Of a DNA stretch of 64,000 nucleotides, positions 10,344-21,452 are shown piece by piece. Under the pieces are notes generated by a model, which was not told where the DNA came from, did no database searches, and worked only from the letters and a program-made list of their open reading frames with translations. The position numbers and the translations under genes are program-made. The first letter of the stretch is position 1. Each line of letters opens with the position of its first letter. The DNA is from Blasia pusilla (lineage: Eukaryota > Marchantiophyta > Marchantiopsida > Blasiales), in contig CM114272.1 in NCBI GenBank assembly GCA_050084515.1, positions 40,734,001 to 40,798,000 on the forward strand, in the 5' to 3' direction.

Positions 10344-12161
10344 ATGTAATCATTGACCACTTGAAAATCACCATTATCCAATTCATATATCCTAGATGTA
10401 AGACTTGGCTTCATGGAAAAACTCACATTTGAAATAACCATCTCAATATCTATATATTGGCCATCACATGCATCATATGTGAACAAGGTGTTGCTCTTAC
10501 GTGAGCGCCCATATCAATTGCACAATAGTTGACAGACACTACCTGTCTGTCCATCTTTTGGGACAGGCCTGTCCAAAAGGTCAATAGGAGATCTACATCT
10601 ATCCCATTGACTACCATATTTCTGTTAGATGAATAGAATGCAACCTAACCAAAACTCAATTGTAGGGACTTCCCTATTCTCATTGAGTTTCTTTTTTCTC
10701 TCATTTTTTACTTACTTGATCTAGTAGAAGGGCCTACTTGTGTCGTACATTCAAACAAAGCACCGATATCACTTCCAATGTCAACATAACAAGTCAGGAA
10801 ATCTGGATTAGTTGGTTCTTTTATCTTACTTGTAATGTAATATGTTTTCTATGACATACGTGTTAGCCTATCTTTAGAAATGAAAGGATTACAGGCCCAA
10901 TCACTCACCAAAGTAGACTTGAAGTATACTCTGCCCTCAAAGGTCACAATAGGCACAACTCGATGAAGAACTCCATCTGTAAATTCCTGCAAAATTGAAC
11001 CGAATACATGCCTTACCTCATGTTCTAATGTTTTTGTCTCTATGGATGGATTGTTATGTGCATCTTCAACGAAGTGCTCACCAATCACTCTAGAATCAAA
11101 AGAGGCTTGTGCATCACTTTCCCACGCATAAAGACTATTCAAATCCTTTGGCATTAGATCATCAACTTCTATTTCATCAACACTAGAATCCTCGAGTGGA
11201 CAAGGGCATATTGTTGGTCTGTGTTCTATAAATTCCTTAGAGTTATCACATGCAACTACCTCATTCATAACAATGAAATCAGGCCACATCTCTGCCTACA
11301 CATCCCATGGATGTAACCACCATCGCCTCTGACCTACACGGAAAGAAGACCTATGAGATATATTCAACCTGATAAGTATTGATTTTGCTTCATCCAAACC
11401 CTCCTTAAAGCATCAACTACTAGCTCATTAGTCTGAAGCAATGAATAGTCAAACAAGTTAGGAGCATCTTCTCCTATATCCAACGGGTGGAGAGTTCCCC
11501 ACACATAATCTTGCTTTGGGTGAGACCAGCCAATCTTTAATCCTTCGTGTCCAAATTCCAAGCTAGCTAGTCTATTCAATCCTACTGCATTATCCAACAA
11601 AGACCCAAAATCATAATTGCGTTCATGGCCACTCATTCCACTTACCTTGTTGAATAAGATCTCACAACAGTCAGATCCTAGGAGGTGAAATGGAACTTGT
11701 AAGTATTGATATTTGTCACGGAATGCACACATTAGTAATACAATAAAATGGCAACACATGTTGATATCATGGAAAGCTTGCACTGATATCATGTTCTTCT
11801 CTGTCACACATCCTACACTCCCTGTCACAGACTGATCACCATGTCTTAGCCAAAGTCTCCAAAGTCGAAAGAACCATGACGCTTTAGATGCCAAAACTAC
11901 ACGACTTCTCACGTTGTGCTTACGTGGGAAGAAAATATCAATGTAATCACCACAAACCTCCAAGTACAATTGAGTCCCTAGGCATCTGTTATGATGAACA
12001 TCCACTCTCTGAAATATATCCTGAAAAAATGCTTGCACTCTCTTTGAAGCAATTCGTTGAGGCCCATCCCAATTGTGCTTGTTAGTCGTATTCACATCAT
12101 CCCACTTCAAGCCATGTTCATGAATTTTGTAGTGGTTAAAGACATTTATGACATATGACAA
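10344..12161 (-). pseudogene. unrecognised protein relic, possibly transposon-encoded
   Basis: Minus-strand frames 12161-11364 (265 aa), 11289-10849 (146 aa) and 10486-10344 lie in series and appear to be one protein broken by a few frame changes and stops. The first part has a dense, conserved-looking block: VPFHLLGSDCCEILF, then SGMSGHERNYDFGSLL, then NRLASLEFGHEGLKIG, then SHPKQDYVWGTLHPL. This is not low complexity and looks like a real domain, but I cannot assign it. It lacks a visible DDE, HUH or reverse-transcriptase signature. Context (LTR E on one side, copia on the other, no introns visible) suggests a mobile-element protein. A host protein fragment is the alternative. Confidence 0.5.
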
Positions 12162-12175
12162 AGATGCATGGTGAT

Positions 12176-12525
12176 CTTGAGTTCTTTTGAAGAAGCTGCA
12201 AGTAAGGTCAAATGGATTGAAGCTATGGAGGAAGAGCTTGTTGCATTAAGCCATCAACAGACCTAAGAGCTTGTTGATATTCCTTCACGTAAGGAAGCTC
12301 TTGGTTGCAAATGGATTTACAAAATCAAACGCAATCAAGATGGTACACTGAACATATACAAATCTAGATTGGTAGCAAAGGGCTATGCACAAAAATATGG
12401 CATTGATTATGAGGAGATATTTAGTCGTGTTGCAAAGATGGCGACTACGAGAAGAGTGGTTGCAGTTGCACTAAGTAAGAAGTGAAGATTATCTCACATG
12501 GACGTCAAGAATGCCTTCTTGAGTG

Positions 12526-12563
<38 letters not shown>

Positions 12564-13734
12564 ACTCAACCATATGGATATGAGCATCCTGAATTTCCAT
12601 TTTGCGTATGCAAGTTGAAGAAAGCTCTATATCGGCTCAAACAAGCTCCAAGAGCTTGGTATGGAAAGATTACATACGTCCTACGAGAGTTGGGCTTTAG
12701 GGTATGAGATAACGACTTCTTGTTATATGTCTTGAGAAGAAAAGATCATACGATTATCATTATATTATATGTTGACAACCTCTTGATTACTGGGAGTACT
12801 AAGGATATGGTACAACAAATCAAGCTAAAGTTACAAGCAGAATTTGATACAAAAGACTTGTGAGAACTCGAGTACTTCCTTGGTGTTGAGTTTATCAAGG
12901 TTGGAGAGAGCATGTGGATATAACAACGACAATATGCTCTTTACATGCTTTAAAAATATGATATGATGGCTTGTAAGCGAATCTCTTCACCGTTGGACCA
13001 GAGTGTGAACGTAAGAGTGGATGAAGGAGAGTTGCTTGCATATTCTAACATATATAGGTGTATGGTTAGAAATTTGATCTATTTGACTTTAACCATGCCA
13101 AATTTGAGCTACGCAGTTGGTCTAGTAAGCCAATTTATGCAAGCACCTCGAAAACCATACCTTGATGTTAAGAGTAGGATTATGCGGTATTTGAAATTCT
13201 CTGTTCAATTCGGGCTACGATTTGAACCCTTCTCAGAGTTTACAATTATAGGGATTCACAAATGCTGATTAGGCAGGAAGCGTGTCTGATAGACACTCCA
13301 CATCTGGTTATTCATTTACCTAGAGAAGTGCAACTCTAAGTTGGGCTTCAAAGAAGCAACCTACTGTTGCTTTATCTTCAAAAGAGGCTAAGTATAGAAG
13401 AGCAACCAATGCAGCATGTGAGGAGGAATGGCTTCATCGATTTTTTGTTAAGATTGGAGTTAGTAACTTAGGACCTAGTGTAATATATGCAGACAATATT
13501 AGTAGCATCAAGCTTGCTAATAATCTTGTGTTTTATGCTCAAACAAAGCATGTTGAGATGCACTATCATTTTCTCAGAGAGAAAGTGCTTGCAGGAGAAA
13601 TTGATCTTGTATATATAGGTACAAATCAGCAAATTTCTTATATGTTTACAAAGGCATTTTCTAGAGATAAGTTTGAGATGTTTAGAAATGATTGAGACAT
13701 TTTGTGATATCGATATGAGCTTCAGGGGGAGTAT
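12176..13734 (+). pseudogene. Ty1/copia reverse transcriptase and RNase H, 3' half of an element
   Basis: Plus-strand frames give the copia RT signature in order: EALGCKWIYKIKRN, SRLVAKGYAQKYGIDY, LSHMDVKNAFLSGD, KALYRLKQAPRAWY, then the palm motif as YVDN instead of YVDD, then GELLAYSNIYRCMVRNLIYL and an RNase H remnant. A purine-rich tract (caggggga, about 13,723-13,730) precedes the LTR. Integrase and everything upstream are missing; the frame starts abruptly next to the minus-strand relic at 12,161. Several stops and the mutated second catalytic aspartate make it dead. Confidence 0.9.
12529..12557. repeat. (AT)n microsatellite within copia RT
   Basis: About 14 AT units read in frame as alternating Y and I, sitting exactly where copia RT normally has the variable stretch before the QPxGYE motif (here QPYGYE). 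Confidence 0.95.
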
Positions 13735-14027
13735 TGAAGACTGAGTTATAGTCCAGTTCATCAGACATCCGAATTGCTACATTTGGTACTCACACGAAGT
13801 AGGAAAGCTTAATCTTGGTTAGTTAGTTAAGCGTAATTACCTTAACTAGGGTTAGTTAATCACAATTAGTCTGACTCGAGACTATAGTCAAGATTAGGGT
13901 TAGGATTGCTTGTACATACCCTATATAATTCATGAGGGGACCAGCCTCTACTCATTCTCTCATTGTAAAATGTTGTGAGTGTGAGAGTCGTTTCCCACTA
14001 GTTATGCTTCTTTAGCAATTTTCTACA
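13735..14027 (+). repeat. copia 3' LTR
   Basis: This block of about 293 bp starts TGAAGACTGAG right after the polypurine tract and ends TTTTCTACA. It is homologous, in reverse orientation, to 19,086-19,395. It contains the repeated AACCCTA-like and TTAGTTA-rich segments common to both copies and a TATA-like stretch (ctatataattc) about 60 bp before the end region. Family D sequence follows directly. Confidence 0.88.
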
Positions 14028-14057
14028 ATATGTGGTTAGGGGACATAGACCTATGTG

Positions 14058-16140
14058 AGATGTCTAGAGTTGAGGGTATATTTTGTCGATGGGATGATAG
14101 ACCAGTGATTTTTCGCACCACGTTTCTTTTTGCCGTACGATACACATCTCAGTGAGAAGGAGTGTAGATTGAGTGCCGCATATTTAGGTTGAGTGATTGA
14201 GGGATTACTCACGAGAATGAGAATGATTGTGTGAGAGGCTCACGAGGGCCATCACGGCATCCTTTAGGGACTTTGAGAGGCAAGGTGGTGTGCTTGAGAG
14301 TAGCTATAGGGGTTCTAGGCAGAGTGGTACAAGGTTTTGAGGGTCTCAACGTGAGGGACTGTGTCAACCTCTTTCTATGTCGTCCTCAAACAAGGGGGAG
14401 GACATAGAGGAGTTTGTTAGTACATCATCATAGTGAGTGGTCATACTGCCAAGGAGTATGAGATGGACGATTGGGGTAGAGAACCAGGTAGGTTTTCGAG
14501 AGCTATAGGTACTATAGAGTTGTACGACTTCATCATAGAATTTAGGACTTGGTGTGATTTGTAGAGGAAGGCATCACAATTGTCTGGACCACCAGTGCTC
14601 CAATGTGGATTCTGAGAGAGGAATGTGGCACCATGAGTTCCGCGAGGGTATTGTGAGCATGTGCCAAAAAAAATCTACGCCATCATATTCGGCGTAATAG
14701 TTACTTCCAAGGGTAGTTTGTTGGGCATGTGGAGGAGCCCATCGTAAGCAAGAAATATTTTACCTGTCACAATAGTGGACGCGTGCCTCAACTTGGAGGA
14801 GGAGATGGGACCGCACCAGGAGTCTACAAGTGTGACCATTGTCAATGATATGGTCATACACGCACCAGATATTTTCGCCTACACCTTGAGTTATGCCTGC
14901 ACTAAGGGCCAAAGAGGCACCACAACAAGTTGGCGGTGTGGTTGGGCCTAGAGGTCGTGCGGCAGGTTGTCTGATTGGAAGAGGAGCAGTTGTATTTGTT
15001 TGAGGGGGTGATGGATATGCTCGTGGAGGAGATAGAGGTTGGCCACCTAGATGTGTCGAGGGAGATGTGGGATGTGAGGCTCAAATGGTTGCTCAAATAG
15101 AGTAGTTGCAACAGTTGATTTTTCCCATGGTATTAAGGTTACCTGATGCTTGTTGAGGGGTATCGACGTCATATGGAGCAGCTACAGAGATATGGAGGAT
15201 CTTGGTTTGATGTGTGGGGTTGCACAGATGGATGCAACCACTATTTTTGCGCGTGGTGCAGTTATAGAGTTGGATACGCATAGAGGGGAGGCCCAGAAAC
15301 ATACCAAACTCGATCCCTTAGTCTTTTACTTTGTTTGAGGGGATGAGGATCTCATCAATGGATCCGAATCATAGTTCCCGGTGGATGTGGTGTGCAAGCA
15401 TGGAGGGCGATGGGAGAAGCGAGTGCGAAGACTCTTATTGTTGATGCTGAGGTGGAGCCCGTGTCGAGTATGTTTTTGGGAGCGGCCACTGCATTACACC
15501 GCACCCCATGGTTTTCCACTTCCAATGTTACAATGTTCAGAGGTTGCCCGTTTTGTGGTTGGCATCTACGCTATGTGAGTGTGGAGTTGGTATTATTGCT
15601 TCACGTCTGGAGGTGGTTGCAAAGGAGGTGGTGGATCTATCCTTGGGGCCTATGCTCGGGCCTTCCACCTCAGATTCATGCCAAGTTGCGGCTGCTAGGA
15701 TGGCGGAGATTCCCGCTAGATCCACGATAGAGCCTGTCGTGATTTCTCTAGGTGTTGTTTTGCTAGATAAGAGGGGAGAGGTTATCCATTTGGTAAGTCC
15801 AAGAGGTAGAGTGTTTTTTCCGCATTGCATCTTGTTGGATTTGGGAGTGCAACCCGTGATGGTGGGAAAGGCGGCATTTACAAGATAGGGCGTGACGAGG
15901 GATGATGTGAAGTGTTGCCATTCAAGATACATACATCCTTGGATGAAGTGATTACGATGGATTTTATCATCCAACATGAGGTCATGGTGAGGATTTTCTC
16001 AAGATATTCATTAGATGAGTTTGTGGTGCAACCCAATGCAACAATGACCGATGTCGAGTCCTATGATGTTTTGGTTGGAGGAGCAGTGTTGCACTCGATG
16101 GGATTTTCCCTGGATTACTAGGAGGAGTCAACATCTTATA
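14058..16140 (+). pseudogene. family D Ty3/gypsy relic, gag and aspartic protease part (copy D1)
   Basis: This region is homologous along its length to 61,400-64,000. Early frames carry gag-like sequence (RDFERQGG region near 14,265; KMDDLGTTSY in the second copy). Near 15,840 the frame reads LDLGVQPVMVGKAAF, which fits a retropepsin-like active site with the usual D-S/T-G altered to D-L-G. About 65 codons later comes DVLVGGAVLHSMGFSLDYWE, resembling the C-terminal G-rich strand of the protease. Frames shift repeatedly (15508-15888, 15912-16121, 16227-16412). It is a decayed polyprotein whose downstream part is the methyltransferase-like stretch. Confidence 0.65.
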
Positions 16141-16499
16141 TTCCAAGATGGTAGTTAGGTTATGGGCGACTTAGTTCGTTACCCGTTCTATTCATAGGTG
16201 AAGTCATCGAGCGATGGCCATGAGAGATGGCAACTTTAGTAGCATTCAATAGCACCATCACTTGGCCTCATGATTTGATCGAGGAGCATGTCGATAGAGG
16301 GGACACACCCATGCCTAACACTTCTACGGAGAGAAGTCTTATGGTAGCCGCATCATTTTATGGAGGAGAAGTGTCAGAGTGCAAATGGCATAAAGCGAGA
16401 TGTTTACACTAAAGCATGACGAGTAAGAGGAACCTGAGGTTGGTAGGAGTGCTATGATGACATCCTTGGATATCACATTGATTTTGTAGTACATCACAA

Positions 16500-16645
16500 A
16501 GGAGGTTATTCGGGTGGGATCTCTTTGGAGGGATCAATATTGGATTGGATGTTGTTTTGCAAGCACGAGTGCATGTGCAAAAATATTTAAGTGTGGAGCT
16601 TGACAAGATTTTGAGGTGCATCTCATTTCAACATATGGCGTAGTT
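16500..16645 (+). pseudogene. C5-DNA-methyltransferase-like motif in family D element
   Basis: Downstream of the protease, one plus frame reads GWDLFGGINIGLDVVLQARV, then HVQKYLSVELDK, then ILRCISFQHM. This resembles motif I of C5 cytosine methyltransferases (D-L-F-x-G-x-G-G-L, cofactor loop), followed by an L-x-x-A-G-like helix, and the motif II acidic residue (E in VELD). Only about 48 codons survive before the sequence switches to a minus-strand copia relic near 16,648. Motif IV (PCQ) and the rest are absent, so no enzyme is encoded. Assignment rests on motif spacing and on recollection of similar retroelement polyproteins; it is plausible but unproven. Confidence 0.5.
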
Positions 16646-16647
16646 GT

Positions 16648-19073
16648 GCCTCCATTTTTCCAACTTGTGCCACTCTATTTTGTTGTGGAGTGTAAACGCA
16701 ATTTACTTGACGTTGGATGTCATTTTGACGCAAGTAATCATCAAACTTTGTTGAAAGATACTTTCATCCTCCATCACAATGCAATTTAAGAATGTGTTCT
16801 CCAATCTGCTTCTCTATGTACTAGAACTCTGAATGTTTGAAACACTAAGAATACCTCTAACTTGGCTTTCAGAAAGTATACCCATATATACCTAGAGAAG
16901 TCATCAATAAATCAAAACAAGTAATGGCAACCACTAAGGCTATGTTGTAATATTATCCACACTGTGAATCAACTCCAATATCTTGAATGCTCTTATACCT
17001 TGCTTTGGAAATGGGAATCTAGCTTCTTTTCCAAATTGGCAAGCATAGCATACCTCTAATATAGTAGGATTTGCTAATTTAGAAAGTTTTATAACTAGAT
17101 TATATGATGAAAGACTCTGTAATTTTTGAAGACTCATATGCCCAATTCTCTTATGCCATACATTTAGATCTATAACTCGTTGGGCAGTTTGACTATACAT
17201 TGTTATTTGAATCTCTCGCATAGAAACATTTAATTTGAACATTCTACCAGATCTAGTTCCTTTGGCTGTGGTAGTCTGGTCTATTTCAATGAAACAATCA
17301 TCTGTGTTAAACTTTATTTGATAACCCTGTTCTACTATCTGTCCTACGCAGGTCTAGAGTTTTGCAATGGTAGGAACATAGAATACATTTCCAAAAGCAC
17401 AAAGACCATCCGATGCTATTGGGACTTTACCGGTATGCATGATATGATGTTGAGTGTCATCTCTCGTGAGCACTATTGTAGAATCTTTCACCAGCTCCAT
17501 ACTATTGAACAATTTAGTTTGTGGGGTCATGTGATTTGATTCACCACAGTTGATGTACCAATATGTTGTTGAGTCTTTCTTGACCATTGCTCCCATACGA
17601 TGAGTCATGATCAATAGATGCTTAGTTTGTAAATGTTGTTCTTCTTGATGTTGTCCTTGGTATTGTTGCTCCACTTAGTTTTGTTGTTGTAAGGCTTCCG
17701 TTCTCATATTCTTCTTGAAGCAAAACTTTACATAGTGAGCCTTTATCCCATATTAATTGCAAGATCCAAGGACCCTTTGCCGCTGACCTCGACCCGAATG
17801 GTTTCCATCACCACCATCTTGTGATTGTGTCTAGTATTGATTTGTAGTTGATTGAGTAACGTTATATTAAGTGTCTGTTCCTCCATTCATATGCTTGATA
17901 TCCACCACCATCACGGAAGCTTCTACCACAACCTCTGCCTCTGTTCGATCCACTACCTACAAATAGCGGACTCTCTTGCATATTAGACAAGCTACTATTG
18001 CCTACTAGGTGCATCTCTTCATTGATTAATAGTGGGACTAACTCTTGAAAGGTCGGATACTCCTCTTTCAGAGAGATAGAGGTCTTAAAGGACTTGTCAT
18101 CCTTTGCAAGGCCTTGAAGAGTAAAAAAAATCAGATCATCATCTTCTACTGTCATTCTAGTGCTATTGAACTGATCGACAATATGTCTGATATTCAAAAT
18201 ATAATCATTGATGCTCTACGATCCTTTCCTCACTTCATTCAATTTTTTTTTCAATTGAAGCTTTCTCGCCTTTGTAGATTTCTGTAACAACTTTTCTAAT
18301 GTATACCAAGCCTCCTTCGAAGTATCAACATCTTGAATGTGACCTATCATTGGCGAACTGATCGTTATTGAGATATAGTGGATTGCTCGTCTTGCACGTT
18401 AGTTCCAAGCATAAACATTCAAGTGTGTTGAGTCACCTTCGGTCTTCGCCTCATCACTTGTAACAAGCTCCCATAGTTCTTGATCCATGAGAAATTATTT
18501 TATTCAAAACTTCCAGACATTGTAGTTCTACTTATCTAGCTTCTTGCCGGTGATTGTTGTTGAGGAATACTCCATGAAGAATGATTTTACTCACAAAAAC
18601 CTAATTTCAAGCTCTCCACTCCCCCATTTGGAAGCATAGACCACTCTTAAACAAAAATTGATGTGAAATTTTCCAAAATGGATCAACGGTACACAAGAAC
18701 TAGTCGAAATTGGCCTGTAGATAACAAACTACATAATTTTCTTTCACTAATTGCACTTTCCTATACTGAAATTGCTACTGCATGAGCTCAGATTGTCAGA
18801 ATCGAGCGATTCTGGATGCGTTGGAAAAATGTCAACCAGCTATACAAGACGATTGGAACCAGCCTTTGGAATCATTCTAACAGATGAGGACCAAGATTTC
18901 TAAATCCACTAGGAAAACCCTTAAAAAATGCCTCCAAAATTGTCACAGCTCTGCATGAAATATTCTGCCACTGATCTCTCAATGAAATATCCTTCTCCCA
19001 AACTAAAATTGTGCCTTCTCTTGCCTCTCTTCTCTCCTCAAACACCAAGAATTTCAAGTGATATTCTCCTATC
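16648..19073 (-). pseudogene. Ty1/copia gag, protease and integrase, 5' half of an element
   Basis: Read from right to left: a copia gag (UBN2-like; frame 18197-17862 with LIFFTLQGLAKDDKSFKTSI); a zinc knuckle near 17,760 with its second cysteine lost; a protease start reading WYINCGESNHMTP at about 17,560 (usual WYLDSGxSxHMT), so the catalytic D is N; the pre-integrase domain (VWHKRIGHMSLQKLQ, with CYACQFGK) at 17,242-16,940; and an integrase core ending around TLQQNRVA near 16,680, where the usual catalytic glutamate region is degraded. It stops where the family D sequence starts. Many stops are present. Confidence 0.85.
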
Positions 19074-19085
19074 GCTCTAATACTA
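19074..19085 (-). other. copia primer-binding site (tRNA-iMet-like)
   Basis: On the minus strand these 12 bases read TAGTATTAGAGC, 10 of 12 identical to the standard copia primer site TGGTATCAGAGC. They directly abut the LTR, which fixes the LTR edge and the element's orientation. Confidence 0.85.
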
Positions 19086-19395
19086 TATAGAAAACTACTA
19101 AAAAAGCATAATTGGTGGGAAACGACTCTCATACTCATACAACACTATGCAGAACAAAATTTTGCAATTAGATAATGAGTGGAGATTGGTCCCCTTCTCA
19201 ATTATATAGGTTTTGTACAAGCAACCCTAACCCTAATCTTAAACATAGTCTCGAGTTATACTAACTATGATTAACTAACCCTAGTTAAGATAATCGCGCT
19301 TAACTGACTAACCAAGATTAAGCTTTCCTACTTCGTATGACTACCAAATATAGCAGTTCGGATGTATGATGAGCTTTACTATAACTCAGTCTTCA
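19086..19395 (-). repeat. copia 5' LTR
   Basis: About 310 bp, homologous to the plus-strand LTR at 13,735-14,027. On the minus strand it starts TGAAGACTGAG and ends with TTTTCTATA, the final CA altered to TA. Its position beside the primer site identifies it as the 5' LTR. Confidence 0.88.
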
Positions 19396-19739
19396 ATATA
19401 TACATCAATGATGCTCTCAACATCTGTACAAATCCAATATCCCAAATTACTACCAAATACCCGGAAATCCCTCACACGTGTAGAGGAAAAAACCATAATG
19501 GCTAGCCTTGGAATAATATCGCTCCTTAGCAACTCCAAAATTGAAACCAAATCGATTGTCAAGAGAACCTCCTCCAATCAACAAGTCATACTCATATGAT
19601 TCTCACCATGCTCAAACCTCCTCCTTGTCACGTTCTCAAATTGGTTTCCTCATTTGATCTTCCATTAGAAATTAGAGGCGATTATCAAGCAACATGCGGC
19701 CTCCTCTCCTAAGAAAATTTTGATAATGCTTTTGTGTTG
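19396..19739. other. intergenic stretch without recognisable gene
   Basis: Short open frames occur on both strands but overlap each other antisense, and neither shows a domain. No repeat partner was found within the window. Confidence 0.4.
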
Positions 19740-20065
19740 ATTGTTTGCAAAAAAATTCAGATATATCTCAACACCGACTAGTAAGCTACATAATGCTTCC
19801 AACTGCACCAGCAGGAACCCGCCCCTATTTTCAATTCCTTCCAAAAATTGGGTAGTGCTTAATTGGCTAACTCTTGTAAAAAAAATTTGGCAAACAACGC
19901 ACTCAAATGGACACATCTTGCTCTCATGAGCACTCCCATGAGCCATGAAGCGGGGAACACGGTCCCCAACCTGCAAACAGAGCGAGACACCAACGAAATT
20001 CCTCATTATAGAGCTCTCAATCTCTCTTGGTAAAAGGTTCTCTTAACAAGGTCTCTCACAATGTG

Positions 20066-20146
<81 letters not shown>

Positions 20147-20310
20147 ATGAGATTCTTGGATTACTCAGAAGGCAAGAAGGACCATAGCTCCGCCGCCTCA
20201 TGCCAAGAGGTTCAACAAATAGAGAATGAGTTCCAAAGCTTTCTCTCCTTGGATTTATCCCCTTCCCTCCATCAATCTCTCTCCAAGGTAACCTATGCCC
20301 ACATGTCATC
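19740..20310 (+). repeat. dispersed repeat (partner at 59,690-60,260, inverted)
   Basis: Several blocks match the reverse complement of 59,690-60,260 in order: a GAGCACTCCCATGAG box, an AGAGCTCTCAATCTCTC box, and CCTCATGCCAAGAGGTTCAA with flanking sequence. Similarity is moderate, with indels including the large CT array present only here. It may be an LTR or a non-autonomous element; no terminal structure or coding content was resolved. Confidence 0.65.
20068..20144. repeat. (CT)n microsatellite
   Basis: An uninterrupted CT array of about 38 units. It generates spurious long open frames on both strands. The partner repeat at 59.9 kb lacks the array. Confidence 0.97.
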
Positions 20311-20629
20311 TTCTTGAATCTTGAAATGTTGTATGTAGGGGGTCAAGGGCCTCTTCCCAAAGTGCAAAGTCAATTATGCTCAAAACTAGAGCTTACCAAA
20401 AATAGTAAGTTTCTCTATATGGCTCCAAATGAGCCGATACAAAGGGGAAACCTACTCTCTCAATTTACCCGTTGCCTCAGTAGGTCATTCTTTACCTCCA
20501 AAGGTTGTCCTCCACTATCCTCAAAGGCGCTCTACTAGATATTGTCAATCTATCCTAACATACATGACATAGGTCTCAAGTTGATAGGAGGAGAGAGACG
20601 GCAGATACATAGGTTTCTAAGAGGGCATA

Positions 20630-20969
20630 TGGGGAGTTTTTCCTTCAGTATGAGAGACTTGGGTACTTTTAAGGGTCCCGGGATACGGATTTATTTGGCT
20701 AGTAATACGTCGATCTTCTACCAATCCTATAGATATTCTAACATGGAGCGAGCCTTCAATCAAAGTAGGAGTAGGAGTCCAGACTTATGGAGTTATCGTA
20801 TGGAGAGTATGCATTTTTCATATGGCATTTGGACGGATAGGGTGATGTGTGGAGATTACCGCCCTATCAACCAACAAGTGAGGTAAGATCAGTACGACAT
20901 GCCTATTTCTGAGGAGATCTTTGATATCGATTCGGTAAGGCATGCAAAGATCTTCAGTACTTTAGATCT
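20630..20969 (+). pseudogene. family G Ty3/gypsy reverse transcriptase, N-terminal part
   Basis: The plus frame reads DLGTFKGPGIRIYLASN, then RVMCGDYRPINQQ, then QYDMPISEEIFD, then AKIFSTLD. This is the fingers and early palm of a gypsy RT (usual WRMCGDYRxxN...DxxPxPxxxxxxD...A..FSxLDLxxGYHQ). The gene is cut at the catalytic-region motif STLD by the F element's LTR, and the missing half resumes at 34,048. At least one stop (after INQQVR) and a frame change upstream are present. The first RT catalytic aspartate is the D of STLD. Confidence 0.88.
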
Positions 20970-21452
20970 TGTAATGTCATAGACTTGTTACAAATAGTAG
21001 TTAATTTGTTCCCCAAACAGACTAGAGTTATCTCAAAAGAAAGATAATATCCACAAGAACTCAAGAATTTAATATTCTTGATACCAACATACTTTTGCAC
21101 CTAAGTGTTTTCCTCTATTACCATAATTTATTTCCCTTTACATATCTTCTCAAGTGGACTAATTACATGAACTTTGATGATTTAAATCTCAAATCAAGAA
21201 GAAAGAACCTCAATGACATCATAGTGAGGAGACAACTCTCCCTACTATCGGAAATCAATATGGCCTAGTAGGCTACTCTCTTTTTAACAGATTTCATACA
21301 TCTTGCTCACTGTTTATTCTATCTCACTAAATTCAAAGTCAAGATCTTTTTCATTATGTGGTCCCAATCAGATTACTCGGACATCTTTGTACACAACAAT
21401 GAAGGAAATGAGCACATGGTTATCCATCAAAGATACGAGGGCACTCAATATA
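20970..21452 (-). repeat. F element 3' LTR, truncated
   Basis: This block matches the 5' LTR at 33,372-33,878 almost colinearly up to position 21,452, then diverges. The portion equivalent to 33,879-34,047 (the first ~170 bp of the LTR in element orientation) is missing, replaced by post-pol internal sequence, so a deletion joined the interior to the LTR. Confidence 0.85.

Noticed and set aside
13735-19395. Target duplication linking the two copia LTRs (atatg and atata)
   Set aside because: In element orientation the flanks read tatat and atatg, which do not match. AT-rich flanks make chance similarity likely.
20027-20317. Long plus and minus open frames of S/L or R/E repeats
   Set aside because: They are created by the CT microsatellite and have no non-repetitive conserved content.
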